A stretch of DNA of 64,000 nt from Alistipes sp. (GTDB lineage Bacteria > Bacteroidota > Bacteroidia > Bacteroidales > Rikenellaceae), in contig JAGBEH010000001.1 of NCBI GenBank assembly GCA_017937125.1, positions 806,001 through 870,000 on the forward strand. The letters run 5' to 3'. The notes under the pieces are model-generated. The model had not been told where the DNA came from. It was given only the letters and a program-made list of their open reading frames with translations, and made no database searches. A program made the translations under genes and the position numbers. Shown here piece by piece: positions 18,288 through 28,277 of this stretch (positions are counted from its first letter, which is position 1; each line of letters begins with the position of its first letter).

Positions 18288-20948
18288 TTACAATCCAGTA
18301 ATCTTTTTTATTTCGTTCAGTTTGTTCAAGGCTTCGATAGGCGTCAGCGAGTTGATGTCGGTATCGCGGATCTGGTCCCGTATTTGGACGAGTACGGGGT
18401 CATCCAACTTGAACATCGACAGTTGCATCGACGGCGCCGAACTCGACTCCACCACCTCTTTTACGGCAGGACGTTTCGCCCTGTTCCTCGGGCTTTTACT
18501 CGGCACTATCTCATTCGTTCCGTAAACGAGTTCCAGATTTTTCAATATCTCCTCCGCCCGCGAGACGACCGACTGCGGCATTCCCGCCATCCGCGCGACG
18601 TGGATACCGAAAGAGTGCTCCGTTCCGCCGCGTTCGAGCTTGCGCAGGAACACGATGGTATTGTCTATCTCCTTCACCGCCACGTGGTAGTTCTTTACGC
18701 GCGGACACATCTGCTCCATCTCGTTAAGCTCGTGATAATGGGTGGCGAAAAGCGTTTTGGCGTGCACCGAATTGTTGTGCAGATACTCCACCATAGCCCA
18801 AGCTATGGAGATGCCGTCGTACGTGCTGGTGCCTCGGCCGATTTCGTCCAGCAGCACTATGCTGCGATCGGAAATATTGTTGAGAATAGAGGCCGACTCC
18901 AGCATCTCGACCATAAACGTGGACTCTCCCTGCGAGATGTTGTCCGAAGCTCCCACGCGCGTGAATATCTTGTCCACGACGCCTATGTTCGCCGATTTCG
19001 CGGGAACGAACGACCCCATCTGCGCCATAAGTATGATGAGTGCCGTCTGGCGCAGCAAAGCCGATTTACCCGACATATTGGGACCCGTAATCATCATAAT
19101 CTGCTGCTCCTCATCGTCGAGCATAACATCGTTGGGGATATACTCCTCGCCTACCGACATCAGCGTCTCGATTACGGGATGGCGTCCCTGTTTGATCTCG
19201 ATGCGTTTGCCATCGTTGAGATTCGGCCGTACATAGCGGCGTTCGCGGGCTATTACCGCGAAAGAGTGCAGGCAGTCGATGTTCGCGACAATGTGGGCGT
19301 CGGTTTGCAGTATCTTGAGGGAGTTCGAAACGAACGCGATTATGTCGTTGTATATGCGCAGCTCTATCGCGAGCATACGCTCCTCGGCACCGAGAATCTT
19401 CTCTTCATACTCTTTCAGCTCCTCGGTTATATACCGTTCGGCACCCGTCAGCGTCTGTTTGCGTATCCACTCCTCCGGCACCTTGTCCTTATGCGTATTG
19501 CGCACTTCGATGTAATATCCGAAAACATTGTTGTAGCCGATTTTGAGCGACGGTATGCCCGTGATTTCGCTTTCGCGCTGCTGTATCCGGTTGAGCACCC
19601 CTTTGCCGTTCGTCGCGATACGCCGCAGGTCGTCCAGCTCGGCATCTACGCCGTCGGCTATTACTCCGCCCTTCTGAATCTGGTTGTTCGCAGGATCGGG
19701 ATATATCTCGCGCTCCAGACGCATACGCACATCCGACAGCAAGTCGATATTCGCGGCAAAATCGTGCAGCGTGTCGCAATCCGTCGATTCCATCAATGAT
19801 TTCAGCGTCTCGAGCGAGCAGAGCGAATTTTTCAACTGCACCAATTCGCGTGGCGTGACGCGCAGGGATGCTATGCGCGATGCGATACGTTCGATGTCGC
19901 CTATGCACGAAACGGTGTCGCCGACGGCATCCGACAGATCGGGGTTTTGCGTGAAGTGCTCGACGACGTCCAGACGCCTGTTGATGCGGGCGACATCCTT
20001 TACGGGCATCGCTATCCAGCGTTTCAGCAACCTGCCTCCCATAGGGGAAACGGTACGGTCGATAACATCGGCGAAACTGCCTTTGGCGTTATTGCCGTTG
20101 GATGAAAAAAGTTCGAGGTTGCGTATCGTGAATTTGTCTATCCATACGTAATCGTCGCGGTCTATTCGCGATATGGACGATATGTGGGCAATGTCGCGGT
20201 GCTCCGTGAATTCGAGATAGTACAGGATGGCGCCTGCGGCCGCTATTCCGTTGTGCATCGAGTCGATGCCGAATCCTTTGAGATTCGCCGTTCCGAACTG
20301 CTTGCACAGCTTGTCCTTGTTGATTTCATACGAGAACACCCACTCGTCGAGACGATATGTGTAGAGTTTGTTGCCGAAAGCGGCCGAGAAACGCTCCTCG
20401 TATCCGCGCTGGAATATGACCTCTTTCGGAGCGAGATTCGATATCAGTTTGTCTATGTATTGGTCGTTGCCTTCGGCCGTATAGAATTCGCCCGTGGAGA
20501 TGTCGAGAAAGGCGATGCCCGTACTCTCCTTGCCGAAATATACGGATGCCAGATAGCTGTTCTCCTTGGTCGGCAGTATGGAATTGTCGCCGAGCACCAC
20601 ACCGGGAGTGACCAGTTCGATTACCCCGCGTTTGACGAGCCCTTTGACTGTCTTGGGGTCCTCGAGCTGCTCGCAAATGGCCACGCGTTCGCCCGCCCGC
20701 ACCAGTTTGGGCATATACGTATCGATGGCGTGGTACGGGAACCCTGCCAGTTCGACATAGGATGCTGCGCCGTTGGCGCGCCGTGTCAATGTAATTCCGA
20801 GTATGCCGCTCGCCTTGATGGCATCCTCCCCGAAAGTTTCGTAGAAGTCGCCTACTCTGAATAGCAGTATAGCATCCGGATGGATGGCCTTGATGGAGTA
20901 GTATTGCTTCATCAAAGGCGTCTCTACATATTTTTTCTCTGCTGCCAC
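18288..20948 (-). CDS. mutS: DNA mismatch repair protein MutS
   Basis: The 886-residue protein has the N-terminal mismatch-recognition motif [12 protein letters not shown] near residue 32, the lever and clamp middle region, and the C-terminal ABC-type ATPase. That ATPase carries Walker [15 protein letters not shown], Walker [16 protein letters not shown] and the late [14 protein letters not shown]. Length is normal. It recognises mismatches and recruits MutL. A minus-strand -7 box lies about 20 bases upstream. Confidence 0.96.
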   Translation of the reverse strand: MAAEKKYVETPLMKQYYSIKAIHPDAILLFRVGDFYETFGEDAIKASGILGITLTRRANGAASYVELAGFPYHAIDTYMPKLVRAGERVAICEQLEDPKTVKGLVKRGVIELVTPGVVLGDNSILPTKENSYLASVYFGKESTGIAFLDISTGEFYTAEGNDQYIDKLISNLAPKEVIFQRGYEERFSAAFGNKLYTYRLDEWVFSYEINKDKLCKQFGTANLKGFGIDSMHNGIAAAGAILYYLEFTEHRDIAHISSISRIDRDDYVWIDKFTIRNLELFSSNGNNAKGSFADVIDRTVSPMGGRLLKRWIAMPVKDVARINRRLDVVEHFTQNPDLSDAVGDTVSCIGDIERIASRIASLRVTPRELVQLKNSLCSLETLKSLMESTDCDTLHDFAANIDLLSDVRMRLEREIYPDPANNQIQKGGVIADGVDAELDDLRRIATNGKGVLNRIQQRESEITGIPSLKIGYNNVFGYYIEVRNTHKDKVPEEWIRKQTLTGAERYITEELKEYEEKILGAEERMLAIELRIYNDIIAFVSNSLKILQTDAHIVANIDCLHSFAVIARERRYVRPNLNDGKRIEIKQGRHPVIETLMSVGEEYIPNDVMLDDEEQQIMMITGPNMSGKSALLRQTALIILMAQMGSFVPAKSANIGVVDKIFTRVGASDNISQGESTFMVEMLESASILNNISDRSIVLLDEIGRGTSTYDGISIAWAMVEYLHNNSVHAKTLFATHYHELNEMEQMCPRVKNYHVAVKEIDNTIVFLRKLERGGTEHSFGIHVARMAGMPQSVVSRAEEILKNLELVYGTNEIVPSKSPRNRAKRPAVKEVVESSSAPSMQLSMFKLDDPVLVQIRDQIRDTDINSLTPIEALNKLNEIKKITGL

Positions 20949-20968
20949 AATTCGTATTTATTAGTATG

Positions 20969-20976
20969 CAAAAATA
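20969..20976 (-). promoter_or_regulatory. -7 box of mutS
   Basis: Minus-strand TATTTTTG, 20 bases before the ATG. The rest of 20977-21170 shows no gene or other clear element. Confidence 0.55.
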
Positions 20977-21170
20977 CTAAATAAAGTCCAATTCGCGACA
21001 GTTAAAATTCAAAAAAAATCGTTCGATCGATTCGCTTATTGCTCTGCATCGGCACAGTGCGGACAAGTCCGATAAGTTCGGTTCGGTGTTCGGATTACAG
21101 AAAGCATTCGATTTTTTTTGCACGGTTTCCCGCCTCGGCATAGCTCCGACAGGTTGGGCTCCGCGTCGGC

Positions 21171-22586
21171 TTATCGGAAACGTTCGTCGAAGTTTACCAG
21201 ATACAGTTTCTCGGTAGCCCGCGTCATCGCGGTATACAGCCACCGCAGCATATCGACCGTCATCGGCTCGTCCCCGAACAGGCATCTGTCTATGAAGACG
21301 GCTTTCCATTGCCCGCCCTGTGCCTTGTGGCAGGTCACGGCGTAGGAAAACTTCACCTGCACGGCGTTGAAATGCGGGTTTTCGCGTATTTCCTTGAAAC
21401 GTTTGATCTTGCTTTTAATGTCGAGATAGTCTTTTTCCACCTCATAAAAAAGGCGGGTGCTCTCCTCGCGGGTCAGCGACGGCGATTGGGAGTGTATGGT
21501 GTCGAGCAATATTTTGCATTCGATTTCGGTATCGTCGTAATCCGCGAACGAAAGGACCGCATCGGCGAATCGGAATCCGTAGAAATCCTCGAAGCGGCGC
21601 AGCCTTTTCAAACGGGCGATATCACCGTTCGCCATAAAGTGCATAGGGCAATCCTCCAGACGCTCGGTGAAATGATAGTTGTTCTTGACGACCATAAGCA
21701 TATCGCCGCTTTCGATCTCCTCCTCGGCACACAGTACATTGCGCCGTATGCCGTCATTGTAGAGGTTGGCTCGTTTGTTGGAACGGGTTATTACGATAGT
21801 CTCGTCCCGACCGTAGCGGTCGTAGCACTCTTGCAGTTTCTCCGTGAAATCGCCGCCCTCCAGTGCCTCCATATCTGGAAAGTCCATATCGAAATGCGGG
21901 ATGTCGCAGATGCCGTTCTCGATCATACAGCGCACCATCGTCGCATTGAACAGAATGCCCGACGCCGCCTCCTGACGCACGATGTCGTCCATAGATGCGT
22001 ATTCCACCTCACCGTATACGGATAATTCCGCAGGGTCGAGTGCGGGGCTGGAATCGGACCCTACGGGCGGCAGTTGCGCATTGTCGCCTACCAATATCAG
22101 GCGGCAGCCGCGGCCGTTGCGTACATATCTTATAAGGTCATCGAGCAGCGAGCCGCTGCCGAATATCGAGTCGTCGTACGACGAGCCGTTCGCAAGCATA
22201 GAAGCCTCATCGACAATGAATACGGCCTGCGTTTCGCGATTGAAATCGAGGGAGAAGCTCGATTCGTACGCGGCGTTCGTGCGTTCGCGATAGATTCTTT
22301 TGTGTATGGTGAGCGCCTTTTCGCCCGAGTATCGCGTCAGAACCTTTGCCGCGCGTCCCGTGGGTGCCAGCAATACGGGCTTTATCCCGACCTCCTTCAG
22401 TGCTCCGACCAATGCGGCTATGACGGTCGTTTTTCCCGTGCCCGCATATCCGTTCAGAACGAATATTCTGTCGGAATCGTCATCCGAAAGATACCGAGAC
22501 AGCTGTTCGATGATTTTTTTTTGGCTCGGAGTTGCTTCGAATGAGATTTTTGCGTAAATTTGGGACGCGATTGTCGTATTAAGCAT
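21171..22586 (-). CDS. RecD-like SF1 DNA helicase (UvrD C-terminal-like domain)
   Basis: The 471-residue protein has Walker A NGYAGTGKTTVI near residue 45, APTGRAAKVLTRYSG (motif Ia), Walker B VFIVDEASML, QLPPVGSD (motif III), TCHKAQGGQW (motif V) and YTAMTRATEKLYLV (motif VI). This is the compact RecD-like helicase found alone in many Bacteroidetes, not a subunit of RecBCD. A role in recombination or repair is inferred. It is divergent from the membrane-anchored gene at 22633 and has its own -7 box in the shared gap. An A9 run encodes part of SQKKII near residue 22. Confidence 0.85.
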   Translation of the reverse strand: MLNTTIASQIYAKISFEATPSQKKIIEQLSRYLSDDDSDRIFVLNGYAGTGKTTVIAALVGALKEVGIKPVLLAPTGRAAKVLTRYSGEKALTIHKRIYRERTNAAYESSFSLDFNRETQAVFIVDEASMLANGSSYDDSIFGSGSLLDDLIRYVRNGRGCRLILVGDNAQLPPVGSDSSPALDPAELSVYGEVEYASMDDIVRQEAASGILFNATMVRCMIENGICDIPHFDMDFPDMEALEGGDFTEKLQECYDRYGRDETIVITRSNKRANLYNDGIRRNVLCAEEEIESGDMLMVVKNNYHFTERLEDCPMHFMANGDIARLKRLRRFEDFYGFRFADAVLSFADYDDTEIECKILLDTIHSQSPSLTREESTRLFYEVEKDYLDIKSKIKRFKEIRENPHFNAVQVKFSYAVTCHKAQGGQWKAVFIDRCLFGDEPMTVDMLRWLYTAMTRATEKLYLVNFDERFR

Positions 22587-22608
22587 TTTGCGAATATTAA
22601 ATTTGATA

Positions 22609-22616
22609 CAAACTTA
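22609..22616 (-). promoter_or_regulatory. -7 box of the RecD-like helicase gene
   Basis: Minus-strand TAAGTTTG, 22 bases before the start. On the plus strand the overlapping gap holds TAAATTTG (22598-22605) for the divergent gene. Confidence 0.5.
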
Positions 22617-22632
22617 ATAACAAATACTCAAA

Positions 22633-23262
22633 ATGAAAAAATTATTTCAGATTATCCTTGCCCTCGTAATCGTGGCACTGGTATTCGTGATCTACAAGCA
22701 AATCTCGACTCCGATACGTTTCGAGAACGAACAGAAAACGAGAGAGAAAGCCGTGATCGAACGCATCAAGGACATTCGAATCGCGGAGCGCCAGTTCAAG
22801 AGCAAGTACCAGCGTTTTACTGCTGATTTCGACACCCTCATCAATTTCGTATTGACCGAGACTATGGAAGGCGAGCGCAAGATCGTCGATGAAGACGACT
22901 CCGTGGGTATGGCTATGCTGAAAAAGGCGAGAAAAAAGAACGTCGAGAAATTCATCTACTCGGTGAAAGACTCTATGTTCAAGCACCTTACGCCCGAACA
23001 GGTAAGAAACCTGCGTTTCATACCTTACACCGACGATAAGGCCGAATTCATACTCGAAGCGGGCAGCATTACGACCGAGTCGAAGGTCGTGATCCCTGTC
23101 GTAGAGTGCCGCGCGCCGTATATCTCCTTCCTCGACACGGTCGTGTTCAAGCAGGAGGTCATCAATCTCGTGGACAACAGCATCAATAACCTCGATAAAT
23201 ATCCGGGCGTGAAGTTCGGTTCGATGGAGGCAGGTAACAATGAAGCGGGAAACTGGGAATAA
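22633..23262 (+). CDS. Membrane-anchored protein of unknown function
   Basis: I do not recognise this 209-residue protein. It has one N-terminal membrane helix (residues 4-21) and then a strongly charged, probably helical segment (about residues 28-60) that suggests a coiled coil. A soluble part rich in charged residues follows. It may face the periplasm. It is the first of three overlapping or adjacent genes with the DUF3822 gene and rsmD, and its end overlaps the next start by 23 bases, which suggests linked expression. Confidence 0.7.
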   Translation: MKKLFQIILALVIVALVFVIYKQISTPIRFENEQKTREKAVIERIKDIRIAERQFKSKYQRFTADFDTLINFVLTETMEGERKIVDEDDSVGMAMLKKARKKNVEKFIYSVKDSMFKHLTPEQVRNLRFIPYTDDKAEFILEAGSITTESKVVIPVVECRAPYISFLDTVVFKQEVINLVDNSINNLDKYPGVKFGSMEAGNNEAGNWE

Positions 23263-23857
23263 TCGTACCGCAGCCGATAAAAGAGTGTCCATTCAACTCA
23301 AGTTGGGTGGGCATTCTTTTTCCAAGGGTATGCTGCCCAAGAAGCTGCTCGAGGGTGATGCGAAGGTCGAATTTTCGGTATTGACGCATAAGTGCCTACT
23401 CGTGCCCGGCGAAATGTTCGACGAACGCGCCGCAGCCGAATATCTTGCGATAGAGGGACTCGGATGCGCACAGGACGAGCGTGCGGTTTGCGATTTTACG
23501 GAAGACGGTATCGTGGGCGTAATGGCCGTAAGCAGCGGATGCGCAGATGAAATATGTACGCTGTTGGGCGACCGTGCGGTATTTACCACTCCCCTCGTAT
23601 GGCATTATGCCGCACAAGGTAAAGAGATGCGCATCTATACGGCAGGCGGCGTTTCGTTTATCAAACTGTATGACGGGGAGCGGTTGCAGTATGCAGAGGC
23701 TGTCAGAACTTCCGACAGCAATGATGTGCTCTATTACATCGCCCTGCTGGACGGGGTGTTCGCATTGGCCGATTACACGGCATATATACGCGGGGAATCG
23801 GCATCCGAAACGGCGAAATTGATAAAACGGTATTTCAAGAAGACGAAATGCGAATAA
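23240..23857 (+). CDS. DUF3822-like protein
   Basis: The 205-residue soluble protein resembles the DUF3822 family, which in Bacteroidetes is often encoded just before rsmD, as here. Its pattern includes LGGHSFSKG near the start, an N-terminal strand-rich half, and a C-terminal half with VSFIKLYDGERLQYAEA. An actin-like or ASKHA-type fold has been proposed for relatives, but I cannot confirm it from sequence. It overlaps the upstream gene by 23 bases and rsmD by 10 bases. Confidence 0.65.
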   Translation: MKRETGNNRTAADKRVSIQLKLGGHSFSKGMLPKKLLEGDAKVEFSVLTHKCLLVPGEMFDERAAAEYLAIEGLGCAQDERAVCDFTEDGIVGVMAVSSGCADEICTLLGDRAVFTTPLVWHYAAQGKEMRIYTAGGVSFIKLYDGERLQYAEAVRTSDSNDVLYYIALLDGVFALADYTAYIRGESASETAKLIKRYFKKTKCE

Positions 23858-24381
23858 TCAGCGGTAAATACAGGGGTCGTGTCATCGAACCGCCCCGCAA
23901 TTTGAGGGCGCGTCCTACGACCGACTTCGCAAAAGAGAATCTGTTCAACGTGTTGAACAACATAATAGATTACGGGCAGACGGATGTTCTCGACCTTTTT
24001 TCGGGGACGGGATCTATCAGTTACGAGTTTGCGTCGCGCGGAGCCAGAAGCGTGACGTCGGTCGAAGTGAATGCCACGCACCACTCTTTCATAAAGGAAA
24101 CTGCAAGGAAACTCGGCTGCGAGAACTTTTATGCAGTTCGGGCCAATGCATTTCTGTATCTCAAAAACGCGGTCAAGCGCTTCGACTTGATTTTTTCGGA
24201 TGCTCCGTATGATTTGGAGGGCTCGGAACAAATAATAGAACTGGTTTTCGAACGCGATTTATTGAACGATGACGGGGTCTTAATCTTCGAACATTCGTCG
24301 AAGAAAAATTTTTCTTCGAATGAACACTTTTGGCAATCAAGGTCTTACGGAAGCGTTAATTTTTCTTTCTTCAAAAAGTAA
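23848..24381 (+). CDS. rsmD: 16S rRNA (guanine966-N2)-methyltransferase RsmD
   Basis: The 177-residue protein starts MRIISGKYRGRVIEPP and has the RsmD/UPF0099 pattern: RPTTDFAKENLFNVL, SAM-binding VLDLFSGTGSISYEFASRGA near residue 48, and acidic SVEVN. The catalytic motif IV, normally (D/N)PP(Y/F), reads DAPYDL here (GAT GCT CCG TAT). The rest of the protein is intact and of usual length. The gene overlaps the DUF3822 gene by 10 bases. Confidence 0.88.
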   Translation: MRIISGKYRGRVIEPPRNLRARPTTDFAKENLFNVLNNIIDYGQTDVLDLFSGTGSISYEFASRGARSVTSVEVNATHHSFIKETARKLGCENFYAVRANAFLYLKNAVKRFDLIFSDAPYDLEGSEQIIELVFERDLLNDDGVLIFEHSSKKNFSSNEHFWQSRSYGSVNFSFFKK

Positions 24382-24389
24382 AAAAAATG

Positions 24390-24420
24390 TTTGGAGATTC
24401 GGAAAAATGTACTACCTTTG
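24390..24420 (+). promoter_or_regulatory. Promoter of tRNA-Asp
   Basis: TTTG (24390-24393) and TACCTTTG (24413-24420) are 19 bases apart, an ideal Bacteroidetes promoter, 19 bases before the tRNA. Confidence 0.85.
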
Positions 24421-24439
24421 CATTCGCAATCAGCAATAA

Positions 24440-24513
24440 GGTGCGTTAGTTCAGCTGGTTAGAATACGTGCCTGTCACGCACGGGGTCAGGGGTTCGAGT
24501 CCCCTACGCACCG
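24440..24513 (+). tRNA. tRNA-Asp (anticodon GTC)
   Basis: The acceptor stem GGTGCGT/ACGCACC with discriminator G, the D-arm with TTCAGCTGGTTAGAA, and the anticodon stem CGTGC/GCACG around loop CTGTCAC all fit. The T-arm GGGGTTCGAGTCCCC completes the cloverleaf. The 3' CCA is not encoded. Confidence 0.96.
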
Positions 24514-24551
24514 CAGACGAAGGGGTCAAAAGAAGAGGCCCTCGATACAGA

Positions 24552-24590
24552 AAAACGAGATGGTTAATGCAACCGTCTCGTTTTCTTTTG
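24552..24590 (+). terminator. Terminator of tRNA-Asp
   Basis: A 14-base stem with one G-T pair (AAAACGAGATGGTT with its partner) around AATGC, followed by CTTTT. Confidence 0.8.
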
Positions 24591-24823
24591 TTTATGTCTT
24601 ATTGCACCGCAGGATCGGATGTTCTGGAATCATATTATTCTTGTTATTGTCCCCTTTGCGGCCGTAAGCCCTAAGTCGCGATTGCCAAGCCGCTAATATG
24701 TCGTCATGGCAAAAAAAGAAGAAGGCCCGTCCGAGATTCGACGTCGCAATAAGCGGGTGCATTATGCAATAACATTCTTTCGATGCGGTATGCAATTTGC
24801 TGATGCCTGTTCTAAAAAGCCAT

Positions 24824-25069
24824 ATGTCACACGATAATCAAACCATCGTTGCCGATGATATCCAAAAAGAATCGGCGCGGGAAACAAACCGACACAGCAA
24901 ATCGGAAATGCATATCCCCTCCGTTACGCAGGTCAGGCCTGAAGACGCGATGTTGAGAGGCGAAAAGATCTATTCGGACGGCACGAACGACACTCCGTCG
25001 CAAAAGGAGCTGGAGCAGGATGTCATAGCGACCAATCCGTCCGTAGACAGTATGCAAAGCAGAGGGTGA
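24824..25069 (+). CDS. Small hydrophilic protein, unknown
   Basis: An 81-residue frame (MSHDNQTIVADD to VDSMQSRG) occupies the gap between tRNA-Asp and a receptor gene. It is rich in charged and polar residues with no signal or membrane segment, and is probably disordered in part. A nine-codon longer start exists at 24797. Support comes from a very strong hairpin directly after the stop. There is no clear -7 box upstream, so this remains a moderate call. The 24591-24823 stretch before it shows nothing recognisable. Confidence 0.45.
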   Translation: MSHDNQTIVADDIQKESARETNRHSKSEMHIPSVTQVRPEDAMLRGEKIYSDGTNDTPSQKELEQDVIATNPSVDSMQSRG

Positions 25070-25073
25070 CCGA

Positions 25074-25120
25074 TAAATACGTCCGACAGTTTTCTGAAAT
25101 GCGACTGTCGGACGTATTTA
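25074..25120 (+). terminator. Strong hairpin after the small gene
   Basis: A perfect 17-base stem (TAAATACGTCCGACAGT and its complement) around a 13-base loop, starting five bases after the stop codon. It has only a short T-run within the stem. Confidence 0.7.
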
Positions 25121-25163
25121 CGACAAATCACGAATATCATATTGCAATATGAATTGCGGTAAT

Positions 25164-25171
25164 TATATTTG
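25164..25171 (+). promoter_or_regulatory. -7 box of the first TonB-dependent receptor gene
   Basis: TATATTTG with ATTG 19 bases upstream. It excludes an in-frame ATG at 25169 as the start. Confidence 0.65.
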
Positions 25172-25195
25172 CATACCGTTTTATGGTTATTGCAA

Positions 25196-27121
25196 ATGAA
25201 AAAGAATCGTTTTTTCGCACTGTTGATGTTTGTGGGCAGTTGTTCGGCGACCGCCTATGCCGCAGCCGACGGAGATTCGCTTTCCGTACGGCGTGTTATG
25301 AATATAGACGAGGTCGTCGTGACGGGAACACGCAATGAAACAGACATTCGCCATCTGCCTATGACGGTTTCGATTATCGGCCGCAAAGAGATAGAGCAGA
25401 GTTTGCAGCCGTCCCTGCTGCCCGTCCTGACGGAGCAGATTCCGGGACTGTTCATCACGGCTCGCGGAGTTATGGGTTACGGAGTATCGGGCGGAGCTGC
25501 CGGCGGTATGTCCCTGCGCGGGCTGAGCGGAGGCTCGGGGCGCCTTATGGTACTTATCGACGGACATCCCCAATATATGGGGCTTATGGGACATCCCATA
25601 GCCGATGCCTATCAATCGCTTATGGCCGACAAGGTCGAGGTGCTGCGCGGTCCCGCATCGGTGCTTTACGGCTCGAATGCTATGGGCGGCGTGGTGAACA
25701 TAGTGACGCGTAAAATGCACGAAGAGGGTATCAAAACCAACATTCTGGCAGGTTACGGCTCTTATAACACCTTGCAGACGGAATTGACCAACCGCATACG
25801 CGTGAAGCGTTTTACGAGCATTATAAGCGGCTCATACAACCGTACGGACGGGCATCGTACCAATATGGGGTTCGAGCAATACGGGGGATACGCCAAGTTG
25901 GGTTATGAAATGTCGCGTGCCTGGAACATCCGTGCCGACGTAAATATCACCCACTTCAACGCTTCGCAGCCCGGAACCGTCGCCCAACCTATGGAAGATG
26001 CCGACCAACGCATTACGCGCGGAATGACATCGCTTGCCGTGGAGAACGATTACGGCAAGACCTCGGGAGCGATAAGTTTCTTCTACAACTGGGGGCGTCA
26101 TAAAATCAATGACGGATATACCGTCGATCCTACCGACAGGAACGACCCTAAGGAGTACAGGTTCCGTTCCCGCGACGATATGATGGGAATCTCTTTTTTT
26201 CAAAGCGCATCGCTGTTCAAGGGCAACAGGCTGACCGTCGGGTTCGATTGGTACCGATTCGGCGGGCGCAAAGGAAATTATTATATTGCCGGCGACCGCA
26301 ACGGCGAGATCGACCAATATGTCGAGAAGACGATGCACGAGATAGCGGGATACGTCGATTTCCGCCAGACGATAGGCCATTGGCTGACCTTGGATGCGGG
26401 TGTCCGCCTCGACCGCCATTCCCACGTAGGAACGGAATGGATCCCCCAGGCGGGGCTGTCGCTGCATATTACGGCCGATATGGATGTAAAACTGTCGGCC
26501 GCTAAAGGGTTCCGTTACCCTACCTTGCGCGAGATGTATATGTTCCCGCCGCAGAATCCCGACCTGAAGCCCGAAAGCATGTGGAATTACGAACTGGCAT
26601 TTTCGCACAAACTGTTGGGCGGACGGCTGGCATACGGCATAAACGTATTCTATATCGACGGCAAGAATATGATAGTTGCCGTTCCGCGGGAAGGCGCTAC
26701 GCCGCTGAATATGAATACGGGCAAGATAGACAATACGGGTGTCGAGGCGCAAATAGGTTTTCGTATTTCGCAGTCCTGGAAAACGGAAGCCAATTACAGT
26801 TTCCTGCATATGAAGAATCCTGTACTCGGCGCACCCGAACACAAATTGTACGTCGGCGGCACATTCACGCACGGGCGATGGATGGTAGGAACGGGAGTAA
26901 TGTATGTCCACGGACTTTATACGGCTGTCGCAACGAACGGCAACGGGACGGACAAGACCGAGAATTTCGTATTATGGAATCTGCGCGGGCAATTCAGGGC
27001 GGCCAAATGTCTCGACATCTGGGTGCGCGGTGAAAACCTGCTCGCCCAACGGTACGAAATCAACGAGGGTTACCCTATGCCTCGGGCGACGGTTACGGGT
27101 GGCGTTAATTTCAATTTCTGA
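25196..27121 (+). CDS. TonB-dependent outer-membrane receptor
   Basis: The 641-residue protein has a signal peptide (MKKNRFFALLMFVGSCSATAYAA), a TonB-box-like MNIDEVVVTGTRNE near residue 36, and a plug domain with LPVLTEQIPG, SLRGLSGGSGRLMVLIDG and VEVLRGPASVLYGSNAMGGVVNIVT. A beta-barrel follows, ending in a final aromatic residue (GGVNFNF). It resembles FepA/CirA/BtuB-type receptors for siderophores, haem or cobalamin; the ligand is not clear. The start at 25196 is used because a longer frame begins inside the -7 box. A hairpin follows. Confidence 0.9.
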   Translation: MKKNRFFALLMFVGSCSATAYAAADGDSLSVRRVMNIDEVVVTGTRNETDIRHLPMTVSIIGRKEIEQSLQPSLLPVLTEQIPGLFITARGVMGYGVSGGAAGGMSLRGLSGGSGRLMVLIDGHPQYMGLMGHPIADAYQSLMADKVEVLRGPASVLYGSNAMGGVVNIVTRKMHEEGIKTNILAGYGSYNTLQTELTNRIRVKRFTSIISGSYNRTDGHRTNMGFEQYGGYAKLGYEMSRAWNIRADVNITHFNASQPGTVAQPMEDADQRITRGMTSLAVENDYGKTSGAISFFYNWGRHKINDGYTVDPTDRNDPKEYRFRSRDDMMGISFFQSASLFKGNRLTVGFDWYRFGGRKGNYYIAGDRNGEIDQYVEKTMHEIAGYVDFRQTIGHWLTLDAGVRLDRHSHVGTEWIPQAGLSLHITADMDVKLSAAKGFRYPTLREMYMFPPQNPDLKPESMWNYELAFSHKLLGGRLAYGINVFYIDGKNMIVAVPREGATPLNMNTGKIDNTGVEAQIGFRISQSWKTEANYSFLHMKNPVLGAPEHKLYVGGTFTHGRWMVGTGVMYVHGLYTAVATNGNGTDKTENFVLWNLRGQFRAAKCLDIWVRGENLLAQRYEINEGYPMPRATVTGGVNFNF

Positions 27122-27123
27122 AC

Positions 27124-27157
27124 AATCGGGGGGTGCGCACATTGCGCACCCCCGATT
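27124..27157 (+). terminator. Terminator of the receptor gene
   Basis: A 15-base stem with one bulged G (AATCGGGGG and TGCGCA arms) immediately after the stop. The following T-run is weak (CGTCTGTT). Confidence 0.7.
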
Positions 27158-27185
27158 CGTCTGTTATATAATGCCGTAATGTGAA

Positions 27186-28256
27186 TTACTTCAAATATTC
27201 ATTAAAGAATGCCGCGAGTTTGTCGAACGGGATTATATCCGTACGGTCGTACAGATCCACGTGACTTGCACCCGGAATAATCAGCAGCTCCTTGTTGTCG
27301 CCTTTCAGTTTGGCGAAAGCGGTTTCACTGAAATAACGCGAATGCGCCTTCTCTCCGTGCATAACGAGCACGGCATTGCGGATCTCATCGCTGTATGCCA
27401 GAATCGGCGCATTGATAAAAGAGAGTGCCGAAGTCTGGTTCCAACCGCCGTTCGAATTCAGCGAACGCGGATGATACCCGCGCTCGGTCTTGTAATAATC
27501 GTGGTAATCCTTTACGAAATAAGGGGCATCGTCCGGCAGCGGATCTATGACGCCGCCGGCAAGTGCATACGAGCCGTTGCGGTAGTCTTCGGTACGCTGT
27601 GCGTTGAGTTGCTCGCGTAACTCGTATCGTGCATCGGCATCCATCGAATCGAAATACCCGTTGGCTCTTACCCTGCTTATATCGTACATCGTCGATGCGA
27701 CCGTAGCCTTGATACGCGTATCCATCGTGGCCGCATTGATCGCAAAGCCGCCCCAGCCGCAGATGCCGATTATGCCTATACGTTCGGGATCTACGTCATC
27801 GCGCGTCGCCAGAAAATCCACCGCCGCACAGAAATCCTCGGTGTTGATGTCGGGAGAAGCCACCCCGCGCGGTTCGCCGCCGCTCTCGCCCGTAAACGAA
27901 GGGTCGAAAGCCAAGGCGATGAAACCGCGCTCGGCCATATTCTAGGCGTACAGCCCCGACGCCTGCTCCTTGACGGCCCCGAACGGGCCGCAGACAGCTA
28001 TTGCGGGCGATTTTCCGCTCGCGCCTTTCGGGATATACAGGTCGGCAGCGAGCGTAATGCCGAATCTGTTGCGGAATGTTACTTTACCATGATTTACTTC
28101 GTCGCTTTTGGGGAATACCTTGTCCCACTCTTGTGTCAGTTTCAGATTTGCATTCATATCTATATTGTTTTCGTCGGTTTTGCCGTTATAGGCAGTGCAA
28201 CAGGTGAGGGCCGATGCAACGATCGCCAACCCTGTCGAATACAAAATTCGTTTCAT
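27186..28256 (-). pseudogene. Alpha/beta hydrolase lipoprotein interrupted by one amber codon
   Basis: Two segments in the same reading frame make one gene of about 356 codons. The first (28256 to 27945) has a lipoprotein-like signal (MKRILYSTGLAIVASALTCC) and the start of a dienelactone-hydrolase-like fold (GITLADLYIPKG-type segment, SPAIAVCGPFGAVKEQ). It ends ASGLYA then TAG at 27944-27942. The same frame continues NMAERGFIALAFDPSFTGES with the nucleophile elbow GICGWGG, and the final GASHVDLYD. The expected residue at the stop is Gln, so a single CAG to TAG change explains it. Note the elbow has Cys (G-I-C-G-W-G) rather than Ser, as in true dienelactone hydrolases. It may be a pseudogene, a sequencing error or a read-through case. 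Confidence 0.8.
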
Positions 28257-28277
28257 TTCGGTGCGGAGTTAAAATTA

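Noticed and set aside
18273-19799. A 508-codon open frame opposite mutS
   Set aside because: Antisense shadow of mutS with biased composition and no recognisable motif.
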